Both the position numbers and the translations under genes were made by a program. Positions 35,425-44,446 of a stretch of 60,032 nt of DNA are shown piece by piece. Below the pieces are notes generated by a model that saw only the letters and a program-made list of their open reading frames with translations, ran no database searches and was not told the DNA's origin. Numbering within the stretch: the first letter of the stretch is position 1; each line of letters begins with the position of its first letter. The stretch is from Deltaproteobacteria bacterium (GTDB taxonomy: Bacteria > Desulfobacterota > Desulfobacteria > Desulfobacterales > JAHEIW01), in NCBI GenBank assembly GCA_024639185.1, contig JAHEIW010000010.1, positions 1 through 60,032 of the forward strand, given 5' to 3'.

Positions 35425-36204
35425 TTATGAGCGTGACTTTTTTTTCATTTGCGCCAGTTTACGGGCCACGAATTTTTCCTGGTTTACCGAAGTGACACAG
35501 GCCAGCAGATGCCGAGCCTCAAGTGCCAGTGTTTGCTCGAAGCTGGCGTGCAATCCCTCATCCAGAGCGATACGTGAAAGTTTAAGGGACAGGGGCGAGT
35601 TCTGGCCGATGCGTTCACACATATCCAGGGCCGCATCCAGAAGTTGAGTGTCGGGGACCACCTGGTTGACCAGGCCGATCTGCAGTGCCTGTTGCGCAGC
35701 GATAATGTCACCGGTAAAGACCAACTCCTTTGCTTTGCCCAGTCCTACCAGTTGCGAAATAAGTTTGGTGCCGGCACCGGTAATCGTCAGTCCCACACCG
35801 GTTTCAGGGAAGCCAAATTTGGCATCCTGAGCAGCGATCCGAATATCGCAGCTCAAAGCAAACTCCAAACCGCCACCAACCGCATATCCCCTGATGGCCG
35901 CAATTAACGGTTTGCCCAATTGCAGAATGGCCCGCTGGGTTTCCTGTAAGGCGTTTATTTCCTTTTCCCACTGGGATCGACTTTTGCCTGACTTTGTTTC
36001 TGTGAGGTCTTCACCGGCGCAAAAAGATTTACCGGCGCCGGTTAAAACAACCGAGACGACGTTTTCATCTTCACGGGCCACATGCAATTGGCTGATCAAA
36101 TCGTTCAGCAATTCCGAGTTGATGGCATTCAGCCGCTCCGGCCGATTGAGGGTAATGATGCCCACGTTCTTTTCCTGGCGAAATTGGACGGTTTTTTCTT
36201 TCAC
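35425..36204 (-). CDS. Enoyl-CoA hydratase/isomerase (crotonase) family protein
   Basis: A 259-residue crotonase. The oxyanion-hole residues are in FCAGEDL and GYAVGGGLEFALSCDIRIA. The two catalytic Glu positions of true hydratases appear kept, in GGLEFALSCD and GFPETGVGLT, so hydration of a 2-enoyl-CoA is chemically plausible. CaiD-like carnitinyl-CoA dehydratases are in the same family. The start is a GTG (36204) with AAAGGAG upstream, and it overlaps the stop of the small frame at 36201-36344 (GTGA), which suggests coupled translation. The acyl-CoA synthetase follows. Confidence 0.88.
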   Translation of the reverse strand: MKEKTVQFRQEKNVGIITLNRPERLNAINSELLNDLISQLHVAREDENVVSVVLTGAGKSFCAGEDLTETKSGKSRSQWEKEINALQETQRAILQLGKPLIAAIRGYAVGGGLEFALSCDIRIAAQDAKFGFPETGVGLTITGAGTKLISQLVGLGKAKELVFTGDIIAAQQALQIGLVNQVVPDTQLLDAALDMCERIGQNSPLSLKLSRIALDEGLHASFEQTLALEARHLLACVTSVNQEKFVARKLAQMKKKSRS

Positions 36205-36344
36205 CTCTGAGACTCCTTTGGATTAAGATTTAACGCCTGCCCGCCGTGTCGCATGTTGCGAAAGACCGCTTCACCCCAGTTGCTGATTTGCAGCGCATCA
36301 ATAATAATGGCTGCACCGTGGACCGTTCGACTCCGGTCGTGCAT
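36201..36344 (-). pseudogene. N-terminal remnant of an M19 (renal) dipeptidase-like protein
   Basis: An open frame of 47 residues with a strong AAAAAGGAG ribosome site. The segment AAIIIDALQISNWGEAVFRN, then MRHGG, matches the start of bacterial M19 dipeptidase-like proteins (IDGLxISNW...FexMRxGG). After HGG the similarity stops, and 12 further residues lead to a TGA that overlaps the next start (GTGA). About 300 residues, including the metal site, are missing. M19 proteins accompany dimethylglycine catabolism genes in pseudomonads, which fits the setting. It may now serve only as a translated leader for the crotonase gene. Confidence 0.55.
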
Positions 36345-36469
36345 GGTGAAGATCTCCTTTTTCTGATCAGATTTCCTTGACAGAGAGGCAGCAATAACTC
36401 TAATACCATTAAAATAGTATCATCTGTTATGCAATGCTTTTTAGAAGCTATCTCAAAAATGCATCTAAC

Positions 36470-36706
36470 GACAAGTGAGCCAAAATTAAAAATGGTCTAA
36501 AATGCTTAAAAATGAGGAGTTCAATCCTATTTATACTGAAAGATGGAGCGTAGCGACACCATAACCCTGCCCCAGATCTGGATATCAAAATGGCTAAGCT
36601 ATTTTGTGGCCCTCAATCTTAATTACTGTGTGACGATGTTAAACGCAAAGCGCCAGGGCGGGCTTTAGGCATTTTAGCTCATTTTAGGCATTTTAGGCAC
36701 TTCTAG
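36470..36706. repeat. Intergenic repeat, TTTAGGCATTTTAG type (second copy)
   Basis: Contains CTAAAATGCTTAAAAATGAG (36498-36517), the core GAAAGATGGAGCGTAGCGAC (36538-36557) and two direct TTTAGGCATTTTAG-like units (36664-36701). The core and flanks match the reverse complement of the element at 8150-8245. The 384-base gap (36345-36728) contains no gene. Confidence 0.6.
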
Positions 36707-36728
36707 CTAATACAAGAGAATCCTTTAA

Positions 36729-37325
36729 ATGAAGAAAATCCGGATCACTGGCATCATCGGCAGCCCGCGGTTGAAAAAAAACACCGACGCACTTGTGCAA
36801 CAAGCACTGGAAGGTTGCAAAAGCAAAGGTGCCGCCGTGGATACGATCTATCTTAACCAATTAGAGATTAAGCCCTGCCAGGCCCACAAAGTCCAGGATG
36901 GCAAAGGCTGCATCATACGAGATGATATGGATGCCGTTTATGAGATCTTCGAGAGATCAGATGGACTTGTCTTGGGAACACCTGTTTATTACAATTCGGT
37001 GTCGAGCCAGATGAAATTGATGATCGATCGATCTTATTGCCTCGCCAAGGCGGTACCCCTGGGGCCGGGTAAGCGCCAATATGTGACGGCGGTTAAAAAG
37101 GCCAAAAAAGGCGTCGTCATCTCAGTGGGCGGCAGTGGAACAAAACCAGACTGCGTTCTACCGATATTTGATATCTGGTCAAAAGAAGTCAATCTGGACA
37201 TCATTGATACGCTGTGTGTGAGCGAAGCCCAGCTGGGCGGGCTGCCCATGGACAGCGACCAAACGGCAAAGGCGGCATTTGAAAAAGGCAGAAACCTGGT
37301 GAGCCGTTTGATAAATAATCCGTAG
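36729..37325 (+). CDS. NADPH-dependent FMN reductase / iron-sulfur flavoprotein-like protein
   Basis: A 198-residue flavodoxin-fold protein. The N-terminus ITGIIGSPRLKKNTDALVQQ is the FMN phosphate loop. LVLGTPVYYNSVSSQMKLMI is the second flavin contact of the FMN_red/ISF family. The compact four-cysteine cluster of true iron-sulfur flavoproteins is not seen; only scattered Cys occur (for example KPCQAHK and GKGCII). It precedes MttB-C on the same strand and might supply low-potential electrons, for instance to reactivate Co(II) corrinoid, but that is speculation. Confidence 0.75.
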   Translation: MKKIRITGIIGSPRLKKNTDALVQQALEGCKSKGAAVDTIYLNQLEIKPCQAHKVQDGKGCIIRDDMDAVYEIFERSDGLVLGTPVYYNSVSSQMKLMIDRSYCLAKAVPLGPGKRQYVTAVKKAKKGVVISVGGSGTKPDCVLPIFDIWSKEVNLDIIDTLCVSEAQLGGLPMDSDQTAKAAFEKGRNLVSRLINNP

Positions 37326-37360
37326 CCCATAATATGAGGGATTGGGGATTTTTTCCGATC

Positions 37361-37578
37361 GAGCCGCTCCATCAATAATCACTCGCGAGATCCGCGCAAA
37401 CTCGTGTATAAGGGCTCGGTGCAAAAGAACAGTAAAGAACATTATAACAATAGGTCAGATAAAAAGAGGAGCTACTTTGCCATCAGCAGCAGCTTGCCGG
37501 TCCCTGTTCTTTTACATCGATCCCTAATGCACTCAAACAGTGCGCGGTATTGGCGAGTGATCATTGATTCCGCGCCCT
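37361..37578. repeat. Imperfect long inverted repeat upstream of MttB-C
   Basis: The left arm (37361-37432) and the reverse complement of the right arm (37504-37578) share ATCAAT(A/G)ATCACTCGC, then CCGCGCA and TAAAAGAACA-like blocks, at roughly 70% identity over about 70 bases. A single related half-copy (GCAAACTCATGCAAAAGGGC) lies at 47222-47241 before the porG gene. The arms could form a long hairpin ahead of MttB-C. The gap holds no gene. Confidence 0.5.
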
Positions 37579-37632
37579 GTAAGGATTTGAATGAAGAACT
37601 CCTCTCAATACTATAAAGAAAGGAATCCTACC

Positions 37633-39114
37633 ATGCCAAGACAATTTAAAGCCGGCCTTCATAATGTATCAGGTTTTGGTTTAAAGTCGTTATCCGACAA
37701 AGAAGTGGATTTCATTCACCAGGCAACTCTGCAAGTATTTCAGCATACCGGCCTCAAGATTTATAGTGAGGAAGCCATGGAAATTTTTCAGGGTGCCGGC
37801 GCTGTTGTGGAGCGTTTAGAAGACTACGCTATCGTTAAAATTCCGCCGGTAATTGTCGAAGACTGTATCCGACAGGCGCCCCGCACGTTCGGATGCTACG
37901 GTAGAGCGCGCGAAGACGACTTTATCCTCGAGCCGTCGCTGGTCAGTTTAAGTTGTGCGGGGGGATGTGTCAACGTGATCGATCCGTATACCCGGGAGCA
38001 TCGCCCTGCCATGAAAAAAGACTGCGGCAACATCGCCCGGATTTGCGATTCTTTGGATGAGATTGGTGTTTTACTCAGACCCTGTATCCCCAATGATGTG
38101 CCCGCTGATATCTACCCGGTCCATGCTTTGGAAGCCATCCTGAGTAACACCTCTAAACACGTATTGATCGGTCCGGATAATGTTAAAAATCTACGTGGAA
38201 TGATACAACTCGGAGCGGCCTGTGCCGGCGACATGAAAGCATTTAATAAGCGGCCCATTTTTAGTGCCACCGTCTGCCCCACCAGTCCGCTCGTGCTGAC
38301 GAAAAATGTTTGTGAAATGATTGTAGAGGCAGCCCGACAGGGAGTCGGGCTTTTGGTCGTTCCAATGGCTCTGGCTGGTGCAATTTCTCCGGCGACTGTT
38401 GCAGGCACCCTGGTAACAACGAATGCTGAGATATTGGGCAGTATTATTCTGGCTCAGCTAACGGCCAGGGGAGCACCGTGCATCTATGGGAATCTGAGCA
38501 CAATTATGGACATGAAAACGGGGAGTGCTGCGGTGGGTGCACCTGAATTGGCACGGGTGGCCGCAGGGACAACCCGATTGGCCAAATATTACAATCTTCC
38601 CTGCCTGGCAGGTGCAGCCATGTCCGACAGCAAAATCCCGGATGCCCAGGCCGCCTATGAATCTGCTCTTAGTGTAATGCTAACCAGTTTGGCCGGCGCA
38701 AACATCATTTTCGGTATGGGCGGGCTTGAACATTTGTTAACGATTGACTGTGCCAAACTGATCATGGACGCCGAATTGGAAAGAATGGTGATGAATATCA
38801 TTGGCGGTATTGATGTCTCGGAAGATTCGGTCGCCCTGGATGTCATTCACCGGGTCGGGCCGGCCGGAGAATTTATGACCCAAGAGCATACCTACGATCA
38901 CATGCGCGATTTTTCTCAAAATAAATTATATGACCGGCGCTCACGCGATGTCTGGTTCGAGAAGGGCGCCAGAAACCTGACCGATTGCGCATATGAAAAA
39001 GCCCGCTATGTCATTGAAAACCACAATCCCAAACCCCTGCCCGAGGGGGCTTCCGCAGCCATGCAGGCAATTACGGCGGAATATGAGGCCGAGCTCGGTC
39101 TCAGCCAGGCGTAA
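37633..39114 (+). CDS. MttB-superfamily corrinoid methyltransferase (MttB-C, non-pyrrolysine)
   Basis: About 493 residues. An upstream in-frame ATG at 37591 exists, but the ATG at 37633 (MPRQFKAGLH) has a GAAAGGA site 8 bases before it and matches the family start. Landmarks are FIHQATLQVFQHTGLKI, CIYGNLSTIMDMKTGSAAVG and GAAMSDSKIPDAQAA; Met holds the pyrrolysine position. Of the three non-Pyl copies this one looks closest to the Pyl-type MttB at 55296 (shared STSKH-like and IDPYTREHR/INDPYTGEHRE segments). The substrate is unknown. No corrinoid gene is adjacent, so it must use one encoded elsewhere. Confidence 0.91.
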   Translation: MPRQFKAGLHNVSGFGLKSLSDKEVDFIHQATLQVFQHTGLKIYSEEAMEIFQGAGAVVERLEDYAIVKIPPVIVEDCIRQAPRTFGCYGRAREDDFILEPSLVSLSCAGGCVNVIDPYTREHRPAMKKDCGNIARICDSLDEIGVLLRPCIPNDVPADIYPVHALEAILSNTSKHVLIGPDNVKNLRGMIQLGAACAGDMKAFNKRPIFSATVCPTSPLVLTKNVCEMIVEAARQGVGLLVVPMALAGAISPATVAGTLVTTNAEILGSIILAQLTARGAPCIYGNLSTIMDMKTGSAAVGAPELARVAAGTTRLAKYYNLPCLAGAAMSDSKIPDAQAAYESALSVMLTSLAGANIIFGMGGLEHLLTIDCAKLIMDAELERMVMNIIGGIDVSEDSVALDVIHRVGPAGEFMTQEHTYDHMRDFSQNKLYDRRSRDVWFEKGARNLTDCAYEKARYVIENHNPKPLPEGASAAMQAITAEYEAELGLSQA

Positions 39115-39121
39115 CAACCGG

Positions 39122-39853
39122 TCAAATCGTATCTGCAAAATGCTTCTTGACCACAGCGGAGTAAACATAATCGATCATGGTTAAAAAATCGTAAACCGGC
39201 AGACCAGTCGCCTGTTGGACGGCCTCGCTGTAAGGCGGCATCATGCTGCATTCCAGCAGAAGCGATCTGATAGCGGGATGATCGGCCACAATTTCTTCTG
39301 CGGCCTGTACGACTTCCGCCCGGATGCCGTCGCTGTCTAATGTTCCAACCTCATCGACAACCGCATCCTTGAAATGCTTTTCATGCTGCAAGCCGCGAAT
39401 CACAAGCCCGGCGGTGTCCTGCAAACCGATCTTGCCGAACACTTCGGCGGTCAAAGAATCTGAATTGGCGGTCAGCACCCCGATCTTGGCGTCCGTCGGC
39501 AGCGTCGACTGGATAAACGGAATCTGCAACAAACTGGACAGAAAGACCGGAACATTCACGGCTTCTTTGACCTCCTGGTTAAAGATGGCCATAAAGCCAC
39601 AATCACCGGTAATGGCTTTTACCCCCTCACGCTCCAACTCCTGAGCACCGGCGATCATGCCTTCGATGAAGCTGTAATCGTGGGCGAAAATGCGTTCGGT
39701 TAAAAGCCCTTCCACGGTTTTGAACCGTACGGGATAATCGTAACTTTTGGCGTTACCGACATCGCCTAAGATAAACGGGGTTTCGGTGTCCAGCAGGAGG
39801 ATGCCGATGGCCTCGCCGTAACTCGTCTGACCCTTTTTTGCCGTAAATATCAT
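39122..39853 (-). CDS. Asp/Glu racemase superfamily protein
   Basis: A 243-residue protein of the aspartate/glutamate/hydantoin racemase fold. The two cysteines that act as acid and base in such racemases appear in ITGDCGFM and LLLECSMMPPY, each in the expected place in its half. It converges on MttB-C (7 bases apart). Hydantoin racemases and related isomerases often accompany amine or hydantoin catabolism, and a hydantoinase-like fusion lies nearby (41578). The substrate is not known; maleate isomerase-like activity is an alternative. Confidence 0.75.
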   Translation of the reverse strand: MIFTAKKGQTSYGEAIGILLLDTETPFILGDVGNAKSYDYPVRFKTVEGLLTERIFAHDYSFIEGMIAGAQELEREGVKAITGDCGFMAIFNQEVKEAVNVPVFLSSLLQIPFIQSTLPTDAKIGVLTANSDSLTAEVFGKIGLQDTAGLVIRGLQHEKHFKDAVVDEVGTLDSDGIRAEVVQAAEEIVADHPAIRSLLLECSMMPPYSEAVQQATGLPVYDFLTMIDYVYSAVVKKHFADTI

Positions 39854-39913
39854 TTTACTATCCCTTTCTAATGTTTAAACCTAGGTTGTTCTGATTTTTG
39901 CACCTGGCTTTTG

Positions 39914-40078
39914 CACGAGTCGGAGGCTTCCATAGGCAAGGCACTTAAGGGCGAGGCTATAGTGAACTATGTCTCGCCCTTAACCCGCCCGCCTCGCCTG
40001 AGCGGCTCGCGATGGCGGGCGTGGTAACGCAGCATATGGGAGCCTCCGGCTCGCCCTTTGGGTGAAAATAGATGAGAA
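39914..40078. repeat. Nested-hairpin intergenic element E1, copy 1
   Basis: Outer arms GTCGGAGGCTTCCATA (39919-39934) and CATATGGGAGCCTCCGGC (40033-40050) pair. Inside, AAGGGCGAGGCTATAG (39946-39961) pairs with CTATGTCTCGCCCTT (39967-39981). A further hairpin, CCCGCC...GGCGGG (about 39983-40019), is inserted relative to copy 2 (46174-46296). A truncated edge is seen at 59664-59690. It lies in the gap between the racemase and M24 genes. Confidence 0.7.
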
Positions 40079-40131
40079 ATAAAAAAGATCATTATCCGAA
40101 AAACCTTTATGAAAAAAATTCTCATCTATTT

Positions 40132-41319
40132 TCATGCAATGACGACGAGTTCAGTGGTTGCGGTGGACAACACTTCAGGCCCGTCTTCGGTCACCAGGAC
40201 ATTGGATTCAATATTGAAATGTCCGTAATGCGTAACCACGGTCGGCTCGATGGTCACCACCATCCCGGCCTTCAGCTCGGTATCATCGAAAAGCGCAATG
40301 TGGGGCGGCTCGGTGGTGGCCATCCCAATCCCATGGCCAACTCGCCCTGCCTGGTTTGACTGGACCGAAGAGCAGTCGCCCTCACCCCAGAAATCCTTCA
40401 ATCCGGCTTGTTCAAATTTCTGATTGCATAATCGCGAAAGGTCGGAGGCCTTTGTGCCGGGGCGGATGGCCGCCACCGCGGTATTGCTGATGCCATTTAC
40501 AGTGTCATACATCTTCTTTTGCTCCGCTGAAGGCTCACCAATGGCCGCAATCCGCGAGAAATCAGAAGAATATCCATTAACCTTGCAACCGGTATCAATC
40601 CAGAGCAAATTACCCGCTTCCAGAGCATGCTCGCTGGGATTGGGCAAAAATCCACTTTCATAATTATAAGGCCCGGAATTGCTGAGGGTCCAAACGGCTG
40701 CGCCGCCCAACTCGACGGCGGTGTCATATACAAGCGTAGCAGCATCTTTTTCCGTCATTCCCGGCTTGACGCTATGAAAACATTTTTCAAAAGCCTGGCT
40801 GCTGATGGCGCAAGCTTTACGCATGCATTCCACTTCCGCTTCTGATTTGACCATGCGCACGCCCCATAAAAGATCGGATGCATCGATAAAATCGGCTCCG
40901 GGGAGCTCTTTGGTCATTCTGACAAAATCATTGTACGGCAATCCCAGGCGCTGTTCGTTCCCCAACTCAGCACCGATTCGTCCGGTATTCAGACCCAACT
41001 CCCCCCAGGTGGCTTTTAACATATCAGACGGTATGGCGCCAAAAGAGGCATAGGTCCGAATATCATCCACCCAGGACTCGCGCTGCTGAGAATGTTCGAA
41101 AAAATCGTGCACGATCAGCACCGGATTCCCCTTTTGCGGCAGCATCATAATCGTTGGCCTGGAAAAAGAGAAGTCACCGTGGCCGCCACTGAAATACGTA
41201 AAATTGCCGGCTTCGGTGATGAACAAGGCATCTAAGCCTTCCGCCGCCATTTTCTCCCGTGCTCTTTCCCATCGGTTTTCATACTCTGCTTTGGGGAAAC
41301 GCTTGTATTCGGAACTCAT
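40132..41319 (-). CDS. M24-family metallopeptidase-like protein (Xaa-Pro peptidase / creatinase fold)
   Basis: A 395-residue pita-bread-fold protein with all five metal ligands visible: Asp in WIDTGCKVNGYSSDFSR (two Asp), His in VGHGIGM, Glu in TIEPTV and Glu in NIESNVLV. A creatinase-type N-terminal domain covers residues 1-170. It is thus a metal-dependent member (proline peptidase-like) and not a creatinase that lacks the metal. The DMSP lyase DddP is also in this superfamily. The ATG at 41319 with AAAGGAGG 7 bases upstream is the better start than the TTG at 41325. The stop codon lies inside the repeated motif TGCATGAAAATAGATGAGA. Confidence 0.83.
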   Translation of the reverse strand: MSSEYKRFPKAEYENRWERAREKMAAEGLDALFITEAGNFTYFSGGHGDFSFSRPTIMMLPQKGNPVLIVHDFFEHSQQRESWVDDIRTYASFGAIPSDMLKATWGELGLNTGRIGAELGNEQRLGLPYNDFVRMTKELPGADFIDASDLLWGVRMVKSEAEVECMRKACAISSQAFEKCFHSVKPGMTEKDAATLVYDTAVELGGAAVWTLSNSGPYNYESGFLPNPSEHALEAGNLLWIDTGCKVNGYSSDFSRIAAIGEPSAEQKKMYDTVNGISNTAVAAIRPGTKASDLSRLCNQKFEQAGLKDFWGEGDCSSVQSNQAGRVGHGIGMATTEPPHIALFDDTELKAGMVVTIEPTVVTHYGHFNIESNVLVTEDGPEVLSTATTELVVIA

Positions 41320-41577
41320 AAGCAACGCCTCCTTTGCTCAATACCGCTATTGTGTTCATTGAAAAAAGATTTGGCAAATAACAAAATTAATAGACCATCT
41401 GTCTGATCGAAAAGCAAGATTTTTTGATTTTTGGTTTTTAAATTTGCCGCACCAGGTATTCGGTGTCGCGGGTTCAAGCGACGGGGCTGCAGGATTTGCG
41501 GTTGAAATACGTGCTAAAGTTCATTAGTATGCACCTGAATACTGTGTGAAATTTAATAAGAATTTCAGCTTACAGTA

Positions 41578-44430
41578 ATGGAGCAATCCTTGAAAGATAA
41601 AACCCCATACGTCATTGCCTGTGCGGTCCTGGCGCTCGACATCAAATACGCTGCTGAAAAATTGGGCACCAAGATCGGCACCAAATTTTTGGAAGGCGGC
41701 CTGCACAACCGCCCCAACCGGCTGCGCGAAAAACTGCAGGCTGCAATCGACGAGATTTCAGCCATTGACCGGTGTAACCGCATCATCATCGGATACGGCA
41801 TCTGCGGTCGCGGAACCGTGGGGATCCAGAGTCGGAATATTCCGCTGGCAGTGCCGAAGGTGCACGACTGCATCGCCCTTTTCCTGGGAGGGGATGCGGC
41901 CTATCGACGTGAATTCAAAAAATATCCGGGCACCTATTATATATCGGCCGGCTGGCATGAAGAAAAAACCGAGCCCATTTCCCAACAAAAGCAGTCAGCC
42001 TATTATGGAAGTGAAAAACTGCACTATAAAGAACTGGCCGAAAAATATGGCGAGCGCGAGGCCGAGGAAACCATCCAGTTTCTGAGCACCTGGCAAAAAA
42101 ATTATCAAAGAGCCGCCTTCATCGAAACCGGGGCGAAGCTTTCACCCAAATATGAAAAGTACGCCCGGGAAATGGCCAAAGAATACGGTTGGAAATACGA
42201 AAAACTCGTTGGCGACCAGAAGCTGATCAAGGCGCTTTTGACCACCGATGAGACCACCGACGAGATTCTGTTAGTGCCACCCAACCACGTCATCGACTTC
42301 GACGCCATGCAATCCACCCTTGCCGCCAACCCGGTATGGGACTCTGATGACAGCCGGCCGGCGCAAACCGAAGTTACGGTAATGGAAAAAGGCGGCCCTG
42401 ATGCCGGCGAACCGGGGTATCTGAAAATCGGATTGGGAATCGATGCCGGCGGGACGTATACCGATACGGTGATCTATGACTTTAGCCGGGATCGGACCAT
42501 TAGCAAGAGCAAAGCGCTGACCACCAGATGGGATTTCACCGTGGGCATCAACAAGGCCCTGGCGAATTTGGATCAAAAAAAGCTGCAGAATGTGGAGATG
42601 GTGTCCTTGTCCACCACCCTGGCAACCAATGCGATTGTTGAAGGCGAAGGTCAGAAAGTCGGCATGATTATCATGCCGGCCTATGGCCGTTTCGATCCGG
42701 ACGATATCCCGTATGAGCCCAAGGCCGTGATTGCAGGACAGCTGGAAATCACGGGAAAGGAAATCTGTCCGGTGGATGAAAAGCAGGTCCAACGCGTTGT
42801 GCACCGCATGGTGGCAAAAGACAAGATCAAAGCCTTTGCGGTCTCCGGCTACGCGGGCGCCATCAACCCCGCCCATGAACTCAAGGTCAAACAAATCATT
42901 CGACAGGAGACCGGGCTGTTTGTCACCTGCGGCCATGAGCTGTCGCAAATTCTGAACTTTCAAACGCGCGCACATACAGCCATGCTGAATGCCCGTATCA
43001 TCCCCAAACTGACCAAATTGCTGCTGGATTTGGAAAAGGTGCTCAAAGAGCAAAACATTTCAGCGCCCATCGTGGTGGTCAAAGGGGACGGCACCCTGAT
43101 GAGTGCTGCCATGGCCAAAGAGCGGCCGGTAGAAACCATTTTGTCGGGACCGGCGGCAAGTGTGGCCGGCGCCCGGCACTTGACGGGCTTGAAAGACGCA
43201 TTGGTCGTGGATATGGGCGGTACCACAACAGATACGGCAGCCCTGGTGGATGACGCCGTCAGTATCTGTGAGACCGGATCCAATGTCGGCGGCCACAAGA
43301 CCCACGTCAAAGCGCTGGAGATCCGCACCGCCGGTCTGGGCGGTGACAGCCTGATTCAGTATGAAAGGGGCGCCTTCCGCCTCGGGCCCCGTCGGGTGGC
43401 GCCCATCGCCTGGCTGGGTTCCATGTACCCCGGAACCGAAAAGGCACTGGATTTTCTCAACCTGCACCTGGATCGCTACGCTTTGTCCACCCAGGACATG
43501 CAAATTTTAGCCCTGACCGGCTCGGCAGACCATCTGGACCTGACACCTTTAGAGCAAAAAATCCTGACGCTCATTCAATCAAGACCGTATTCGATTGACG
43601 AGCTTCTCAAACGAACCGACTCCCTGGTGGAAATGAGCTTAAATCTCGAGCGCCTGGAAAAGCATTTTATCGTTCAGCGCTGTGGTTTGACCCTCACCGA
43701 TCTTTTGCATGTGACCGACCGCTTTAACCGCTGGGATAAAAACGCGGCCGAACGCTTCTGCCAGATGTTCTCCCGGTTGACAAAAATGGATATCCCCCAA
43801 ATGGCAGCGCATCTGCTGGACATGGGGGTAACGCGCCTGACGCTGGAGCTGCTCAAACGGCAGCTGGATGACGAGGTCGATCCCGATGCCCTTCACACCT
43901 GCCCCGTGTGCCAGACTCTGGTAAAACATTTACTCGCGGGTGGAAGACACCCGTATAGCGTTCGAATTGACCTGAAGCGGCCGGTGGTTGGCATTGGAGC
44001 CCCGATCCACTTTTTTTTACCGCGCGCTGCCAAAGCTTTGGGCACGGAAGCCATATTACCTGAAAACGCGGATGTCGCCAATGCCGTCGGCGCGATCACC
44101 AGCAATGTGGTGGTCAGACGCCAGCTGCGCATCATTCCGGACGAAGAAGGGGGTTTCCTGATCGAGGGTTTGGCAGGGAAGCGCCATTTTAAAAAATTCG
44201 GCGATGCCGATGCCTGTGCGCGTGAAAAGTTGTTGCAGAGAGTCAGAGACCTGGCCCGCGCCGCCGGTACCAGCGCACAGACGGTCACACTTAAGATCGA
44301 AGACAAAATTCCCAAAACCGCGGACGGAAAGCAGATCTTCCTGGGCCGAACCATTAAGGCGAATCTGACCGGCCGGCCGGATATTGTCGTCAAGGCGAAT
44401 CTACATGGCAAAACAGCCACTGCTAATTAG
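41578..44430 (+). CDS. DUF1638 / hydantoinase-oxoprolinase (ASKHA) fusion protein
   Basis: A 950-residue fusion. Residues 1-240 match DUF1638 (YVIACAVLALDIKYAAEKLG, GYGICGRGTVGIQSRN, KVHDCIALFLGG). Residues 281-640 match the hydantoinase A/oxoprolinase ATPase fold, with the two phosphate loops GLGIDAGGTYTDTVIYD (about 284-300) and VVDMGGTTTDTAAL (about 543-556). Residues 640-800 include a CPVC pair. ASKHA ATPases include the RamA/RACo activators of corrinoid proteins, though those carry Fe-S clusters. DUF1638 proteins are, as far as I recall, frequent near MttB genes. The protein could activate corrinoid proteins or hydrolyse an amide; neither is shown. It ends in TAG. Confidence 0.8.
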   Translation: MEQSLKDKTPYVIACAVLALDIKYAAEKLGTKIGTKFLEGGLHNRPNRLREKLQAAIDEISAIDRCNRIIIGYGICGRGTVGIQSRNIPLAVPKVHDCIALFLGGDAAYRREFKKYPGTYYISAGWHEEKTEPISQQKQSAYYGSEKLHYKELAEKYGEREAEETIQFLSTWQKNYQRAAFIETGAKLSPKYEKYAREMAKEYGWKYEKLVGDQKLIKALLTTDETTDEILLVPPNHVIDFDAMQSTLAANPVWDSDDSRPAQTEVTVMEKGGPDAGEPGYLKIGLGIDAGGTYTDTVIYDFSRDRTISKSKALTTRWDFTVGINKALANLDQKKLQNVEMVSLSTTLATNAIVEGEGQKVGMIIMPAYGRFDPDDIPYEPKAVIAGQLEITGKEICPVDEKQVQRVVHRMVAKDKIKAFAVSGYAGAINPAHELKVKQIIRQETGLFVTCGHELSQILNFQTRAHTAMLNARIIPKLTKLLLDLEKVLKEQNISAPIVVVKGDGTLMSAAMAKERPVETILSGPAASVAGARHLTGLKDALVVDMGGTTTDTAALVDDAVSICETGSNVGGHKTHVKALEIRTAGLGGDSLIQYERGAFRLGPRRVAPIAWLGSMYPGTEKALDFLNLHLDRYALSTQDMQILALTGSADHLDLTPLEQKILTLIQSRPYSIDELLKRTDSLVEMSLNLERLEKHFIVQRCGLTLTDLLHVTDRFNRWDKNAAERFCQMFSRLTKMDIPQMAAHLLDMGVTRLTLELLKRQLDDEVDPDALHTCPVCQTLVKHLLAGGRHPYSVRIDLKRPVVGIGAPIHFFLPRAAKALGTEAILPENADVANAVGAITSNVVVRRQLRIIPDEEGGFLIEGLAGKRHFKKFGDADACAREKLLQRVRDLARAAGTSAQTVTLKIEDKIPKTADGKQIFLGRTIKANLTGRPDIVVKANLHGKTATAN

Positions 44431-44446
44431 TGTTGTGTTCCTCAAC

